DNA of 33,410 nucleotides from a bacterium (GTDB lineage: Bacteria; Patescibacteria; JAEDAM01; Absconditabacterales; Absconditicoccaceae): the NCBI GenBank assembly GCA_030528665.1, contig JAUMYK010000010.1, positions 1 through 33,410 of the forward strand, written 5' to 3'. The translations under genes were made by a program, and so were the position numbers. Position 1 is the first letter of the stretch. The number at the start of each line of letters is the position of its first letter. Under the pieces are notes generated by a model that ran no database searches, was not told the origin of the DNA, and saw nothing but the letters and a program-made list of their open reading frames with translations. This document shows positions 8,144 through 17,442 of this stretch, in pieces.

Positions 8144-10018
8144 TTATATTTTTTTTGGACTAAAGAAGCTTTTTCTGGTGCCTTTTTCTTGACCGATATT
8201 CTTTTTGAATGCAGTGACATTAAATTGTACTTTTTTGATATCTTCAGCTGAGAGATCTTGGATAAAGGTGTTGATCATGCCATAAAGTCTTGCTAGTGCA
8301 AGCATATAGTTTGCCTGGTCTCCGTTAAAATTGTCTTTAATGAGATTTGGAGCAAGGATTTGTGCTTGGATATTTGTGAGATAGCTCGTTGCTTCTTGCG
8401 GATTTTGAAATTTAGTGTGGATGGTATCCGTTAGTGTCTTTTGGAGTTTTGGTAGATCTGTAGCGAGTTTTTGTTGGAGATGTTCTGTTACTCTGGTATC
8501 ACTGGTTTCTGCACCAATATCGATTGGTAACCTTCCGCCATCTGCTACTCTTTGTTGGAGAAGGTCTTTGATGTTTTGGATTTCTTTTGTAAAGTCTTTA
8601 TTTGGTTCATATCCTCCTTCATCAAAAAGCTCGGAGTTTCCTTCTGCGTTGACATTTTTTGGTTTCTCAGGGAGGAGTGGAGAGCTAGAAAAAATACTGA
8701 CCATGGTTTCATCTTTCCAACTGGTTTTGTTGATAGCCTCATTCCCTTGTGATTCAATTTGTATTTCAATAGGTCAGTTTTTTTCAAATAATTTTTGGTC
8801 AATGATCAGTTCTCAGTTTTGAAGTGCTATTCCCTTAGGTAATTGTTTTTGAAAGTCAATGATGTTTGCTTGACTGCTTTTTTCTTTTTGTATCCATGTA
8901 TCTCCTCTTTTCTCCCAATTTCCGCGTGTTTGTCCTTGGATAATAACTTCTTCTCCTTGTTTGTTTTTTCAGAGGTTGATATTGATTTTTACTCAAAAGT
9001 CATCCACTCCATTTGCGAGAAAAGCAAGATTCAAAGGTTCCTCTCCTTTTTCTCGTTGAATTCGTTTTTTACTGATATTGGACTTCTCTCTTGGATATTC
9101 ATAGCCTCCTGTTTGCGCTGCACGAGGATCATCGGAGAGTTGATGTCATGGGTACAATCATGTACTGTGACTTTTATCTCCAACTATTACCCCATTCCAA
9201 TCTTTTAGTAGTGGAATCTTTCAGTTTGGGAAGAGTTTTCAAAAAATATAGTTTCTGAGCTTGATTGTACCTTCTTTTCCTTTAAGCCCTTTCCATTTTC
9301 CTAGAAGGTTAAATTGTCCTAATTTCTCATCCCCTCCTGATGATGAAAGTACGGTGGCAAGATAGGTTGCAAATCTCTCTTTTTGTGCGGGAGAGGCTTT
9401 GAGGATTTCAGTTGAAAAGTTTTCAATAGTTAAGGGAGTATCTGCATAATTATTGTACTGATCTAGAAAGGTGGTAAAGATATTTTTTATATTTTCATAT
9501 GATTTGAGGACAGTAAAATTATTGAGTTCAGCTCCTAAAATTTCTTGGATGCTTTTTTGATGTTTTTGGTAATCAATTTCCTTTTCAAATGCTTGTTGTG
9601 CCTCTAGAAAGCTTTTTTGGTTGCTTTGTGCCATTGTTTTTAGTGTTTTCATTGTCATCTTGAGTTCTGGTATATTTTGTTCTAAGCTTTTAAGATCATT
9701 TGGAAAGCTTTGTTCAAAAAATTGTAATACTCTCAGATAGGCATCTATAGTAGCTTTATTTTCTAGTTTACTTGTGTCTGTTAAAAGTTTTATTCCTTGT
9801 TCACTTTTCCCAAAGTCTCTAATTCAGCCTATAATCGCATGCATATTAGTATATTGTAATACTTGTTCTTTAATCTTGTTAGCTGTTTCTTGTTGTTTTT
9901 CAGGACTTGCTTTTATGACTTGATCAAGTTCTTTGAGTTCTTGAGGATCGATCAGCGATTTTTGTTCCCCCTCTTTTAGGTCAAGATATTTTTTTATATC
10001 TGTTTGATTCTCTGGCAT
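8144..10018 (-). CDS. Large helical protein of unknown function (624 aa)
   Basis: Reading TGA as Gly joins three standard-code fragments into one 624-residue frame ending in TAA. There is no signal peptide and no membrane segment. The N-terminal third is rich in Lys, Glu and Gln with predicted long helices (for example KTMAQSNQKSFLEAQQAFEK). The middle, around residues 260-440, contains beta-rich stretches such as VKINI and EEVIIQGQTRGNWEKRGDTW. The C-terminal part, with EIQNIKDLLQQRVADGGRLP, is again helical. I recognise no family. It starts 21 nt after the 97-aa gene, so the two form an operon. At least six TGA glycines are spread through it. It could be a lineage-specific structural or scaffold protein, but no function can be assigned. 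Confidence 0.8.
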
Positions 10019-10039
10019 TGTATCGGATTAAGAGTTAAA

Positions 10040-10333
10040 TTATAGGGCGTCAATGAGTTCTTCAATATTTGCAAGGCTAGCTTGTTCACTTGCTTTTTGC
10101 TGAGCTTCTTTGGCTTTGAGTTGCTCAAGAATATGTATTCCTTTTTTTAACTGTGCTTTTTTTACTTCATCATTAGTAGTTTTGATGGCTTCTGCAAAAA
10201 TCGTGACAAAGACTTCAATGAGCTCATCAGGGACTTGGTCTTGGCTAAGGAGCAATTGTAATGGTTCCTTGATGGGAAGGGTATCTTGGTCGAGGATTTG
10301 CAGTACTCTCAAGAGGTAGTCTTTTTTGGTCAT
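10040..10333 (-). CDS. Conserved-looking helical protein, unknown function (97 aa)
   Basis: 97 residues, MTKKDYLLRVLQILDQDTLP onward, all helical with regular Leu/Ile spacing and a Gln/Ala-rich C-terminal helix. No domain is recognised. It is the first gene of a two-gene operon with the 624-aa protein and has a clear promoter (10363-10391). It may bind or chaperone its neighbour, which is speculation from operon order. No TGA codons occur. Confidence 0.75.
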   Translation of the reverse strand: MTKKDYLLRVLQILDQDTLPIKEPLQLLLSQDQVPDELIEVFVTIFAEAIKTTNDEVKKAQLKKGIHILEQLKAKEAQQKASEQASLANIEELIDAL

Positions 10334-10362
10334 TGTGATGAGGTTGAATAAAGTCTATCTTA

Positions 10363-10391
10363 AGTATATTGGAAAAGATTGTAAAAGTCAA
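10363..10391 (-). promoter_or_regulatory. Promoter of the 97-aa/624-aa operon
   Basis: Minus strand TTGACT (10391-10386), 17-nt spacer, TATACT (10368-10363), 30 nt before the start at 10333. It is divergent from the CAP-protein promoter. Confidence 0.7.
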
Positions 10392-10423
10392 AAAAATCAG
10401 ATTTTTCTTTTGGTTTTGGAAAG

Positions 10424-10451
10424 TTGACAAATTTGCTCAAATCTGTACAAT
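10424..10451 (+). promoter_or_regulatory. Promoter of the CAP-domain gene
   Basis: TTGACA (10424-10429), 16-nt spacer, TACAAT (10446-10451), 28 nt before the ATG at 10479. Confidence 0.7.
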
Positions 10452-10478
10452 TAGGGGTGTTTACTTTTTATTTTTACT

Positions 10479-11096
10479 ATGTACAAAAAAATTTTACCTC
10501 TGATGATTTCCTCGAGTTTGCTCGGTGGGCATCAGAAGATGAATGCAGAGATGAAAGCGGATAGCCATACTTATTTTCAGGAGCAAAAACTTCGTGTAGA
10601 TCAGCAGGTCAATGATGCACTGGCTGTAAATTTTTTGGATAGTGCGATGAGACAGTCACAGGTATTGTGGGATCGTGAGGTGCATAGTTTATCGCTTTCT
10701 GAGCTTCAGACCATTATGCTTGACTATATCAATAGTATTAGAAAAGAGCATAAATTGGCTCCTTTTCAATTGCTAGATCTGCCTTTAGCACAGGAGCATT
10801 CTAAATATTTGTCTGAGAGTGGTGAGGATAAGGAGCTTGACTGGAATGATCATTTTGATGCTAAGGGGAGATCAATTTTTGATAGGATGATGGATACTAA
10901 GATATTTTTTATCAGTGCTGGGGAAAATCTTTCTACAGTTCCTCCAGGGGTAACGGTGAGGCAGATTGTAGACGCGTGGATGGAAAGTACGATGGGACAT
11001 AGAGAAGCTCTACTTGCCTCAAAATATCAGCAGATTATGATTGGACATCATCCTAAATCCAATAATGTGGTGTTGGATTTTGTTGGTTTTGATTAG
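10479..11096 (+). CDS. CAP-superfamily (SCP/YkwD-like) secreted protein
   Basis: 205 residues. MYKKILPLMISSSLLGGHQK looks like an export signal. The CAP domain fills the C-terminal two thirds: LDYINSIRKEHKLAPFQLLD, AQEHSKYLSESGE, a His in WNDHFDAKGRSIFDRM, then SAGENLSTVPPG, and IVDAWMESTMGHREALLASK near the end, finishing with VVLDFVGFD. The His, Glu and His positions of the CAP cavity are present. Bacterial members are extracytoplasmic and generally of unknown activity. It opens a same-strand run of envelope-type genes (DUF4012 protein, HEPN-like protein, two lipoproteins) up to 15158. No TGA codons occur in it. Confidence 0.9.
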   Translation: MYKKILPLMISSSLLGGHQKMNAEMKADSHTYFQEQKLRVDQQVNDALAVNFLDSAMRQSQVLWDREVHSLSLSELQTIMLDYINSIRKEHKLAPFQLLDLPLAQEHSKYLSESGEDKELDWNDHFDAKGRSIFDRMMDTKIFFISAGENLSTVPPGVTVRQIVDAWMESTMGHREALLASKYQQIMIGHHPKSNNVVLDFVGFD

Positions 11097-11224
11097 GATA
11101 GATATGAGTTCTTATTTGCATCTATGCTCTTTGTTGTATTGGGAGGGGTTCAAGTGTCTTGATTCTCTCTTGCATTTTTTTGAGAAAATCCTATGCTCAG
11201 GGTGTTTATCTCCTCGTCTTGTGG

Positions 11225-12856
11225 ATGAAAAAGATTGGTATAGGTAAAGTGCAGTCCTGATCTTCAAGACCGCGTGCATTATGGCTCCTGCGTTTGGCGT
11301 ATGTTGGGATTTTGGTGTTGAGTTTTAGTTTTTTTGCCTTGTATGCGAGGTTGACAGGGTGGCTCTTTGCTAACAATACAATTGATATTTTTCAGGATTT
11401 GGATCAGCTTTCTTTTTTGTTTTGGGTTATTGATCCAGAGCTTTCTAAGCAACTTTTAACGCTTGATACTATTATGAAAGCGTATTGAGCAGGAGCAAAT
11501 GTTTTACAAACTCAAGAGAAGGAGATTTTTCAGCTTCGAGAGTATGCAAGATCTCACAAGCAATATTTGGTTGATAGGGGCTTTGGTAATTATGAGAGGA
11601 TTTTTGCTATGTTGGATGATGCTTGGGAGCTGAGAGATGAGATTTTGAGTTTATTGTGAAAAGAGCAGCGTTTTAATTATTTAGTCCCACTTCAAAATAG
11701 TAATGAAGCACGTCCGAATGGAGGATTTTTTGGTTCTTTTGCTTTTGTCGGGCTTTCTGGTGGTCATATTGTAGATTTGCAGGTGGTGGATTCGTATTTG
11801 CCAGACTATATCGCACCAGAGACTCGTATGCAGTTGCCTGCCTGGATGGCAGAGGTTTTGGGTAGCAATAGTGGGGATGAGAGCTGAGGGAATACTGTTG
11901 GATTTATTGCTGGAAACAAATTTGGATTTACCGATAAAGATGGAAAAAATCTGAAGCTTTTGTACGAAAAAATTTTTCATACCGAGTTTGATCCTGAGAG
12001 AAAGGAAAAGTTATTCAAAGCTGAGGAATGGGGTAGGCTTTTTCAAAAAAATATCAAAGGTGTGATTTTCCTAGATTCGGAATTGATCAGCTATCTTTTG
12101 CCTTCCTTTCGTAGTAAGGCGTGGGAGTGGCAGTTTATCAACGCAAATATCGACCTTATTAGGGGGGAAAATCGTAGCAATAAAAAAGAGCTTTATATTC
12201 AAGATTTGCAGCAGTATCTCAAGCAAAATGTTGTATGACTGGTACGTGCTGGGGTGAACAATGTGCAACATCTCTTGCATAGAGGATATGTCAATATCTA
12301 TCTGTCCAATGTTTCAGGTCAGATGTGGGATTTTTTGGATCGCTATGATCTGACTACGGTGTATGATTCAGATTTTTTGTACTTTTGGAATATCAATACT
12401 GCTTATAATAAGTCTGATGGATTTCTCAAAAAGCAGGTAGAAATTCAGAATAGTGATTGAATGGTCGTTTTGTCTACGGATTTAGATAAGCTTGATATTT
12501 CCGAGTTGCAAACGGGGAGATACAAGGTAAGTATTCATTATACTTTTGATGTGCCAAAGACTTATCAGGATGCGATGCTGGCTCTCCAAAAAAAATATCG
12601 TATCAAGATGACAGATAGAGAAAAATATATTTTGGTTTTGCAGAAACAAACTGCTGATCCCAATGCTCCTCAGCAACGATGGTCGACGAGAGAATTGATT
12701 TATCTGCCTTTTGGTTGGAGGATTGGTGAGATCAGTGGAGAGGTATCTGGGGTAAGGCGCTTTCAGACTGATTTTGCTCAGGGTTTGACTTATTTGGCTC
12801 GTGTTGAGGAGAATCCGCAGTCGCATACGGTGGTCTTTACGGTGCAGGTGCCGTAG
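11225..12856 (+). CDS. DUF4012-type envelope protein
   Basis: 543 residues. A basic N-terminus is followed by one hydrophobic segment (about residues 20-45, RLAYVGILVLSFSFFALYAR), so the bulk should be outside the membrane. The DUF4012 signature is at about residues 148-172: FNYLVPLQNSNEARPNGGFF, then GSFAFVGLSGGHIVDLQVVD. Seven or so TGA codons, including one at KAYGAG, one at LLGKEQ, ESGGN and SDGMVV, read as Gly and unite four standard-code fragments. Function is unknown; the family occurs in Gram-positives and CPR, often near polysaccharide or surface genes. The ATG at 11225 is chosen as the first in the frame with a charged N-terminus before the membrane segment; a more upstream non-ATG start cannot be excluded. 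Confidence 0.8.
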
Positions 12857-12881
12857 TTTTAGTTGTGTAAAGGGGAGTGTG

Positions 12882-13739
12882 ATGTTGAAGTTGATTCAGG
12901 GGTATTATCATTTTTTGGCGTTGGGGAAATTTATGGAACAGGTGGTTGTGCATAATGACCTTTCTGAGCTTGCTATGGACTATCCCCTCAAGACTTGAGA
13001 ACATAGCTCTTTTATGCTTAAGGAGCGTTTGCTGAAAAATTTACTTCATTCTCTCCACAAGCATCCAGATAGGAGGAATGTGTATGGTTATTTGACAGAA
13101 ATTAGTGCATTTAGAGGGATTTTTTCTATTGTGAGGGAGTTGATCGAAACTCATCAGGATTTTCGTGATTTTCTCAAAACTACGCTTCAGGATCAGTATT
13201 TCCCTTTTGAGCAGACGATCAGATTTTTGAGAAATGTGTTAAATCATTCTACGAGTTCTGGACTGCATCTCAAGCAGGAGGATTATGATATTCAAAAGGA
13301 CTATATTCTCTCTCCTAAGCAGCAAAGGATCAACAAACTTAAAGGTTCGGCACAGATTGAGTTGGATTTTGTCTATGCTAAGTATATTGCTCAATGGCAG
13401 GGGAGTAAGGACTATGGTATACATTTGGTATTGGATTTTTCCAAGTTTAGACCAGGTATGGAGCTGGAGAAATTGATGAGTTGGCATACCTTATATTTGT
13501 TGGCTGAGTTGTGTTTCAATCTTTCTCAGCTGGCAGATGTCAAACTTAAGCAGTTTGTTAAGCGCTCATCTTGAGCTGTAAAGGCTCCCTCTGCTCCAAA
13601 AAAAGCTAAAAAGTCTGACTCAGCTCTCCACGATCAGCCTAGAAAATCAGTTAAAAAGTCTCCTTCTTCAGTTTCTCCTGCTGTTGAGCAAAAAGAGCGT
13701 TCTGCTTGAATTAGGAAGCGTGTGTGTAGGAAGAAGTAG
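12882..13739 (+). CDS. HEPN-like protein with basic tail, function unknown
   Basis: 285 residues, predominantly helical. Residues 117-122 read RNVLNH within EQTIRFLRNVLNHSTSS, an exact R-N-x3-H, the active-site motif of HEPN RNases, at the end of a predicted helix, as in that superfamily. The flanking helices (SAFRGIFSIVRELIETHQDF before, AQIELDFVYAKYIAQW after) are consistent with a HEPN bundle, but the assignment is from motif and layout only. The last 55 residues are a Lys/Ser/Pro/Arg-rich disordered tail ending KRVCRKK, suited to nucleic-acid binding. An AGGGGAG Shine-Dalgarno-like sequence sits 8 nt before the ATG. TGA is Gly at KTGEHS, SSGAVK and SAGIRK. It lies 25 nt after the DUF4012 gene, probably co-transcribed. 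Confidence 0.72.
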
Positions 13740-13773
13740 GTTTTTGTGATTTATTTTTATTTTTTCTATATTG

Positions 13774-14394
13774 ATGATGAAAAAAACTTCCTTAATTTTC
13801 TGAGCTTTCCTCCTCTTATTGTTGGGAGGCTGTATAAAAAATCCTAGCCCAGAACTTCCAAAACGTTATTCTGCTCAAGAAAAGCGTGATTGGTATATGA
13901 CTATGGCTAATCCGATCTATCTCTCTTGTGGAGCTAAGGGCTATCGTGATACTCATTATTGTGAGCAACAGAATGCTTATTTTGGCGAAAAGGCTGGAAG
14001 ATTCCAATGGGGAACTGGAGTACTAAGCCAGGAACAGGTACACATTGCCTATGATAATCATTTGGTTATTTCAATGCTTGAGTTTGGAGGCAATACGAGA
14101 AACTCCCAGACAAGCATTGTTGCAAAGCGTGGGGATGTAGAGATCAAGCTTCATGGAGCAGATGTGACTTGTACGCCACAGATGATTGCTCTAGGCAAAT
14201 GCGTGAGTGGTAAGGAGTATGCTGATCAGTATTATCTACTCAAAGCATGAGAAAACTTGACAATTGAGAGGAGTGACTTTTTGCCTTTGTTTGGGAGATT
14301 GGATGATGATGTGAGTTTTGATGTAGAAGTGCGTAGTATTGGTTGGGATGCAGAGATTGCGTATGAGGTGGATTTTAGAGATGATGAGGGTTAG
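13774..14394 (+). CDS. Lipoprotein of unknown function
   Basis: 206 residues (205 if the second of two adjacent ATGs is used). MKKTSLIFGAFLLLLLGGC is a lipoprotein signal with lipobox LGGC; the Gly after IF is TGA. The mature part starts IKNPSPELPKRYSAQEKRDW and is mostly beta-like, for example VHIAYDNHLVISMLEFGG and GDVEIKLHGADVTCTPQ. Three Cys besides the lipid anchor could form disulfides. No family recognised. It follows the HEPN-like gene by 34 nt and precedes a second lipoprotein gene, so the two may act together at the cell surface. The frame continues through TGA at KAGENL to TAG. Confidence 0.8.
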
Positions 14395-14447
14395 CGTCCT
14401 GCTTTTTTGTATCTTATGATTATTTATTTTATATGCGTTGTTTTACT

Positions 14448-15158
14448 ATGATGCTAAGGAAGCTCTTTACGTTTCTCTTTCTCTGTGCTGTTTTGCAGGG
14501 CTGTGCACAGTCTCCTGGGAATGAGGCATTGGAATTGACGCTCGTACCTAAAACATTCTCTACCGATGAGTTTGGTTGTCCTGGCGATTGACCTGTTATT
14601 CCAACTCAGTATTTCCATTGATTTGAAAAACAGTATTTTGCAAAAAATCTTAAGTTGAAGTTTGTAGAGCCGATACGAGCGGATTGTCGACCTCAACTGG
14701 ATTCAAGTTTTTTTGATCCTATGCTGATTCCGAGGTATTATCTTTCAGGAAATACGATCCGTATCTATGATTTTCCTTTGATTAAAAAAGAGGGACTCTG
14801 GGATTATGATTGGGATACAATTGCAAGTGTTTATGCTCAAGATAAAGAGATGGTGCAGTATTATAGCGATGAGGAGGCTGATTTTGCAGATGAGTTTATT
14901 GAATATATCCCTTATGATAAACCTTTGAAAGTAGATGAGTGGCTGAGTGAAATGGGGTTTGATAGCTCTGCAATTGCTCAGGGGGAGTCAGGTTTTTTAG
15001 GGAGTGGTATTGTAGTAGTGTATCATTTTCATGAAGGTATCGCTAATAGGTTTATTTTGAAAGAGGGCTATTCGTATTATTATCGCTATAGTGGTTCTAT
15101 AGTTGCTTTGTCTGATCAGTATCTTGCTGTTCATCCTTTTTATGAGTGAGAGGGTTAA
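14448..15158 (+). CDS. Second lipoprotein of unknown function
   Basis: 236 residues. MMLRKLFTFLFLCAVLQGC is a lipoprotein signal with lipobox LQGC. An in-frame ATG at 14433 would add five residues and is possible. The mature protein is acidic and aromatic-rich (FDPMLIPRYYLSGNTIRIYD, WDYDWDTIASVYAQDKEM, GYSYYYRYSGSIVALSDQYL), suggesting a beta-rich surface domain. TGA is Gly at GDGPVI, FHGFEK and YEGEG. No family recognised. It is the last gene of the plus-strand envelope run and is followed by a bidirectional terminator. Confidence 0.8.
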
Positions 15159-15191
15159 TCTGATTATTTTATTGATCGTATTTTCAAGCAA

Positions 15192-15232
15192 CAAAAAAAG
15201 AGGAATGGAGTCAGCTTTCTTCCTCTTTTTTT
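15192..15232. terminator. Bidirectional rho-independent terminator
   Basis: AAAAAAAGAGGAA is mirrored by TTCCTCTTTTTTT around a 14-16-nt loop. It separates the convergent lipoprotein gene and the TraC-like gene and carries a T-run on each strand. Confidence 0.85.
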
Positions 15233-15233
15233 C

Positions 15234-15944
15234 TTACTTTTCGAGTTGTGATTGAGAAGAGTCTAGGAGTGGATTATAGATTGAGAAGAGGAGTGAGATG
15301 ACCTCTTTGGTAGAGAGTTGATGTGTTTTGATCCCCATGCCTGCCAATCCTTCTTGAATCAGAGCGATCCTGGTATTGAGCATTTTTTGTCCTTTGACAA
15401 AGCTCCTGTATCTGGAGACAATCGTCTCGACATCATCCTTACTATTTAATGTCTCGATAAATTTGCTTCGTCGTGGTTTTTTGACTTGATCGGAGTCGCT
15501 TTGCTCGTAGTAGGGGATCACGACATAAAATTCTTTGATAAAGATGAGTCCTTGTCTGAGATTGATGTCTTCTAGAAAGTTGATATACTGTTGTCCCTGA
15601 TGCTTGAGTGCTCAGGGATCTAAAGCTTCTACATTAGTTGAGATATAGTTGAGATATTCTCTGAGATCCAGATAGGTATTCCTTACGAGAAACTGTAAAG
15701 GAAATTCCAGACTATTCAAAAATCTTTTGTATTGTTCTAGAATTGTTTGAATTTCATCAAAATTTTTCAAATCAAGGTTGATGCCTTCAGCTTTGAGGAT
15801 GGCTCTAATACCACCGTCTTTGAGAATGCAATATCCTTCTTTGATTTCTGAGATTGGTAGCATAGATTCAGTATTGAACTGAGATTCTTGTTTGCCTTTT
15901 TGGATTTGTTTGTTTTGTAGATTATCAAAGAGCATCTTGCTCAT
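15234..15944 (-). CDS. TraC-like protein of a CPR type IV secretion/pilus locus
   Basis: 236 residues, soluble. The segment MLPISEIKEGYCILKDGGIR, then AILKAEGINLDLKN, FLNSLEFPLQFLVRNTYLDL and FIKEFYVVIPYYEQ, is the pattern of the TraC-domain proteins that accompany VirB4-type ATPases in CPR genomes. TGA (ALDPGALKHQ) joins two standard-code fragments. The start at 15944 has a TAGGAG Shine-Dalgarno-like sequence upstream. It lies 26 nt after a VirB2-like membrane protein gene, with another before that. The VirB4 ATPase itself is not in the window. Role: probably a cytoplasmic or membrane-associated component of a secretion or pilus apparatus; the exact step is unknown. Confidence 0.82.
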
Positions 15945-15970
15945 CTCCTAAAAAAGTAAAAAGTCTGAAT

Positions 15971-16492
15971 TTATTTGGGGATTGCCTGTGATTCGTAGAT
16001 CCAGAACAGCATACTTACAATGAGCCATGCGAGTGACATTACAATGATCGCGATGGCAACACCTTTGAGGGTCGATTTGACTTTTGCCCAGCCTTTTTCT
16101 CCATCTCAAACCAGCATCATATAAAAGGCATACAGTACCAGTACAAAGGCAATAAAGCTCACAAATCCTAGTGCATAATTGAGAAGTTTTTTGATATAGT
16201 GGAGGGCTTTCTGATTGCCAGTATAGTCCGTATTCTCAAGTCAAAAAATTTGCATAATCCTTTGGAGAAGTCCATCTTCTGGTTTAACAGCATTTGTAGT
16301 AATAACATCCCCAATATTGGTAGTCTTATCTATCAAAGTATCAGGATTGGAGTTGCTGATAGATGTGCTAGGAATTTCGTAGTGGAAAGTATTTGTATTT
16401 CCTTGTGCAGAGAGGGGGCTTGCTGTGATCAGGAGGTAGCCTCATAGGAAGCTGATCGCTGTTAGGATCAGATTTTTGATTTTTTTTTGCAT
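15971..16492 (-). CDS. VirB2/TrbC-like pilin-type membrane protein (copy 2)
   Basis: 173 residues. An N-terminal signal (MQKKIKNLILTAISFLGGYL, with one Gly as TGA) is followed by a polar region and then two membrane segments near the C-terminus: YALGFVSFIAFVLVLYAFYM and GVAIAIIVMSLAWLIVSMLF, separated by a short basic loop WAKVKSTL. This is the layout of VirB2/TrbC-like subunits. It is a diverged paralogue of the gene at 16527-17039: both share the order signal, polar, TM, G-rich loop, TM. TGA is read as Gly at three places, one in LVGDGEKGW. Co-transcribed with its neighbours. Confidence 0.78.
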
Positions 16493-16526
16493 TGCTAGAG
16501 TGGTGAGACATAAAAGGGAGTTAGAG

Positions 16527-17039
16527 CTAGCTTATTTGGGATATGAGCCAAAAGATTCCGCTAATAATCATCCAGCTTACTGCGATACCGAGCAGTGCTT
16601 TGCTCACTTTTCCGAGAGCAACTTTTCCAGCATTGAATTTACTATCATCTCCTGCTGCAGTCAGCATTTGGATACCAGCTCGAATCAGGATGATGAGTGA
16701 GATCAAACTTGCGAGTCCAAGTGCGAAATTGATCAGTCTTTTGATCAGGTCGAGTACTTTATTGGTAGCTGAGGTTTGATCTGTGATAGCTTCGTTGGTG
16801 CTGATGATATTATTGATTTTGTGTCCTGAGGTATGATGGAAGATATCCAAGGTACCATCCCTCATAGCCCCTTTTTCTGAGAGAGGAGGGATAATCATTT
16901 CTCCACTCGTAGTGAGTATAGTATCTAGATGTTTATTAGGGTCTGGTAAGGGTTTTAATCCCTGATTGGCAAAAGTGGGAGAAAGGAGTACAATAGTGCT
17001 GATGATGAGGGTGGTGATGAGTACTATGATTGTTTTCAT
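16527..17039 (-). CDS. VirB2/TrbC-like pilin-type membrane protein (copy 1)
   Basis: 170 residues. MKTIIVLITTLIISTIVLLS is a signal peptide, followed by a polar spacer with many Thr/Asn, then two C-terminal membrane segments: INFALGLASLISLIILIRAG and LGIAVSWMIISGIFWLI, joined by a loop MLTAAGDDSKFNAGKVALGK. The AGDDSKFNAGK-type loop is typical for the pilin-like TrbC/VirB2 proteins common in CPR. First gene of a three-gene operon with its own promoter at 17070-17097. No TGA codons needed. Confidence 0.82.
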   Translation of the reverse strand: MKTIIVLITTLIISTIVLLSPTFANQGLKPLPDPNKHLDTILTTSGEMIIPPLSEKGAMRDGTLDIFHHTSGHKINNIISTNEAITDQTSATNKVLDLIKRLINFALGLASLISLIILIRAGIQMLTAAGDDSKFNAGKVALGKVSKALLGIAVSWMIISGIFWLISQIS

Positions 17040-17069
17040 TGGATTATGAGGAAAGATAAACTCATCTTA

Positions 17070-17097
17070 AGTATAGTCAGAATTTTCTTTTTTGCAA
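17070..17097 (-). promoter_or_regulatory. Promoter of the pilin-type operon
   Basis: Minus strand TTGCAA (17097-17092), 16-nt spacer, TATACT (17075-17070), 30 nt before the start at 17039. The -10 box and its downstream flank (TATACTTAAGAT) are identical to the promoter at 10363. Confidence 0.7.
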
Positions 17098-17141
17098 CTT
17101 TCTGCTAGGAAAATATGAGGTCTGGGGTTGATTGATGAGAT

Positions 17142-17167
17142 AAAAAAAGGAGCTTGATTGCTCCCTT
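17142..17167 (-). terminator. Rho-independent terminator
   Basis: On the minus strand GGGAGC and GCTCC enclose a six-nt loop and are followed by seven T. It would end transcripts coming from the pyruvate kinase side before the pilin-type operon. Confidence 0.8.
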
Positions 17168-17206
17168 TGCTAGATATTTTGTAGTTTGAATCTCTCAATT
17201 TACCTT

Positions 17207-17400
17207 CATTTACTTTTTGGCATTGCCCCAAAAAGTAACAAAAAACGCTACTCCCAGCAGGGCAAGTTAGTAAACTTGTCTATCACGGACTCCTTACGGA
17301 AGCTCCCTCCTTCCCACTTCGTGGGCTCCGAGGTCGTTCGCTGGAGTTTAGTCTTGCTTTTGCGGGAACCTATGGAATTTGCTCGTGCTGGGAGCTGTTG
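17207..17400. repeat. Structured GC-richer intergenic element
   Basis: This gene-free stretch is richer in G and C than its surroundings and full of inverted repeats. ACTTTTTGG (17212-17220) pairs with CCAAAAAGT (17228-17236). CTCCCAGCA (17251-17259) pairs with TGCTGGGAG (17386-17394), closing a 140-nt domain. Inside are AAGTT/AACTT, CCCAC-TTC-GTGGG and CTCC/GGAG hairpins. The first 17 nt of the element (17209-17225) recur at 31039-31055. No open reading frame with coding character is seen. It may be a noncoding RNA or a dispersed intergenic repeat; it matches none of the RNase P, tmRNA or SRP signatures I know. Confidence 0.5.
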
Positions 17401-17442
17401 TGTTTAGTTTGTTGTGAGTGTATTGAGATGTTTCAGTTTGTT

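Noticed and set aside
7900..8220. A 106-aa minus-strand frame between gpmA and the 624-aa gene.
   Set aside because: It runs into gpmA in a different frame, is Lys/Gln-rich AT-driven sequence, and covers the gpmA promoter.
11104..11247. A 47-aa plus-strand frame with ATG just after the CAP gene.
   Set aside because: It overlaps the start of the DUF4012 gene in another frame, and its composition (many Leu, Cys, Trp) does not look like a real small protein. Kept as a gap of 128 nt.
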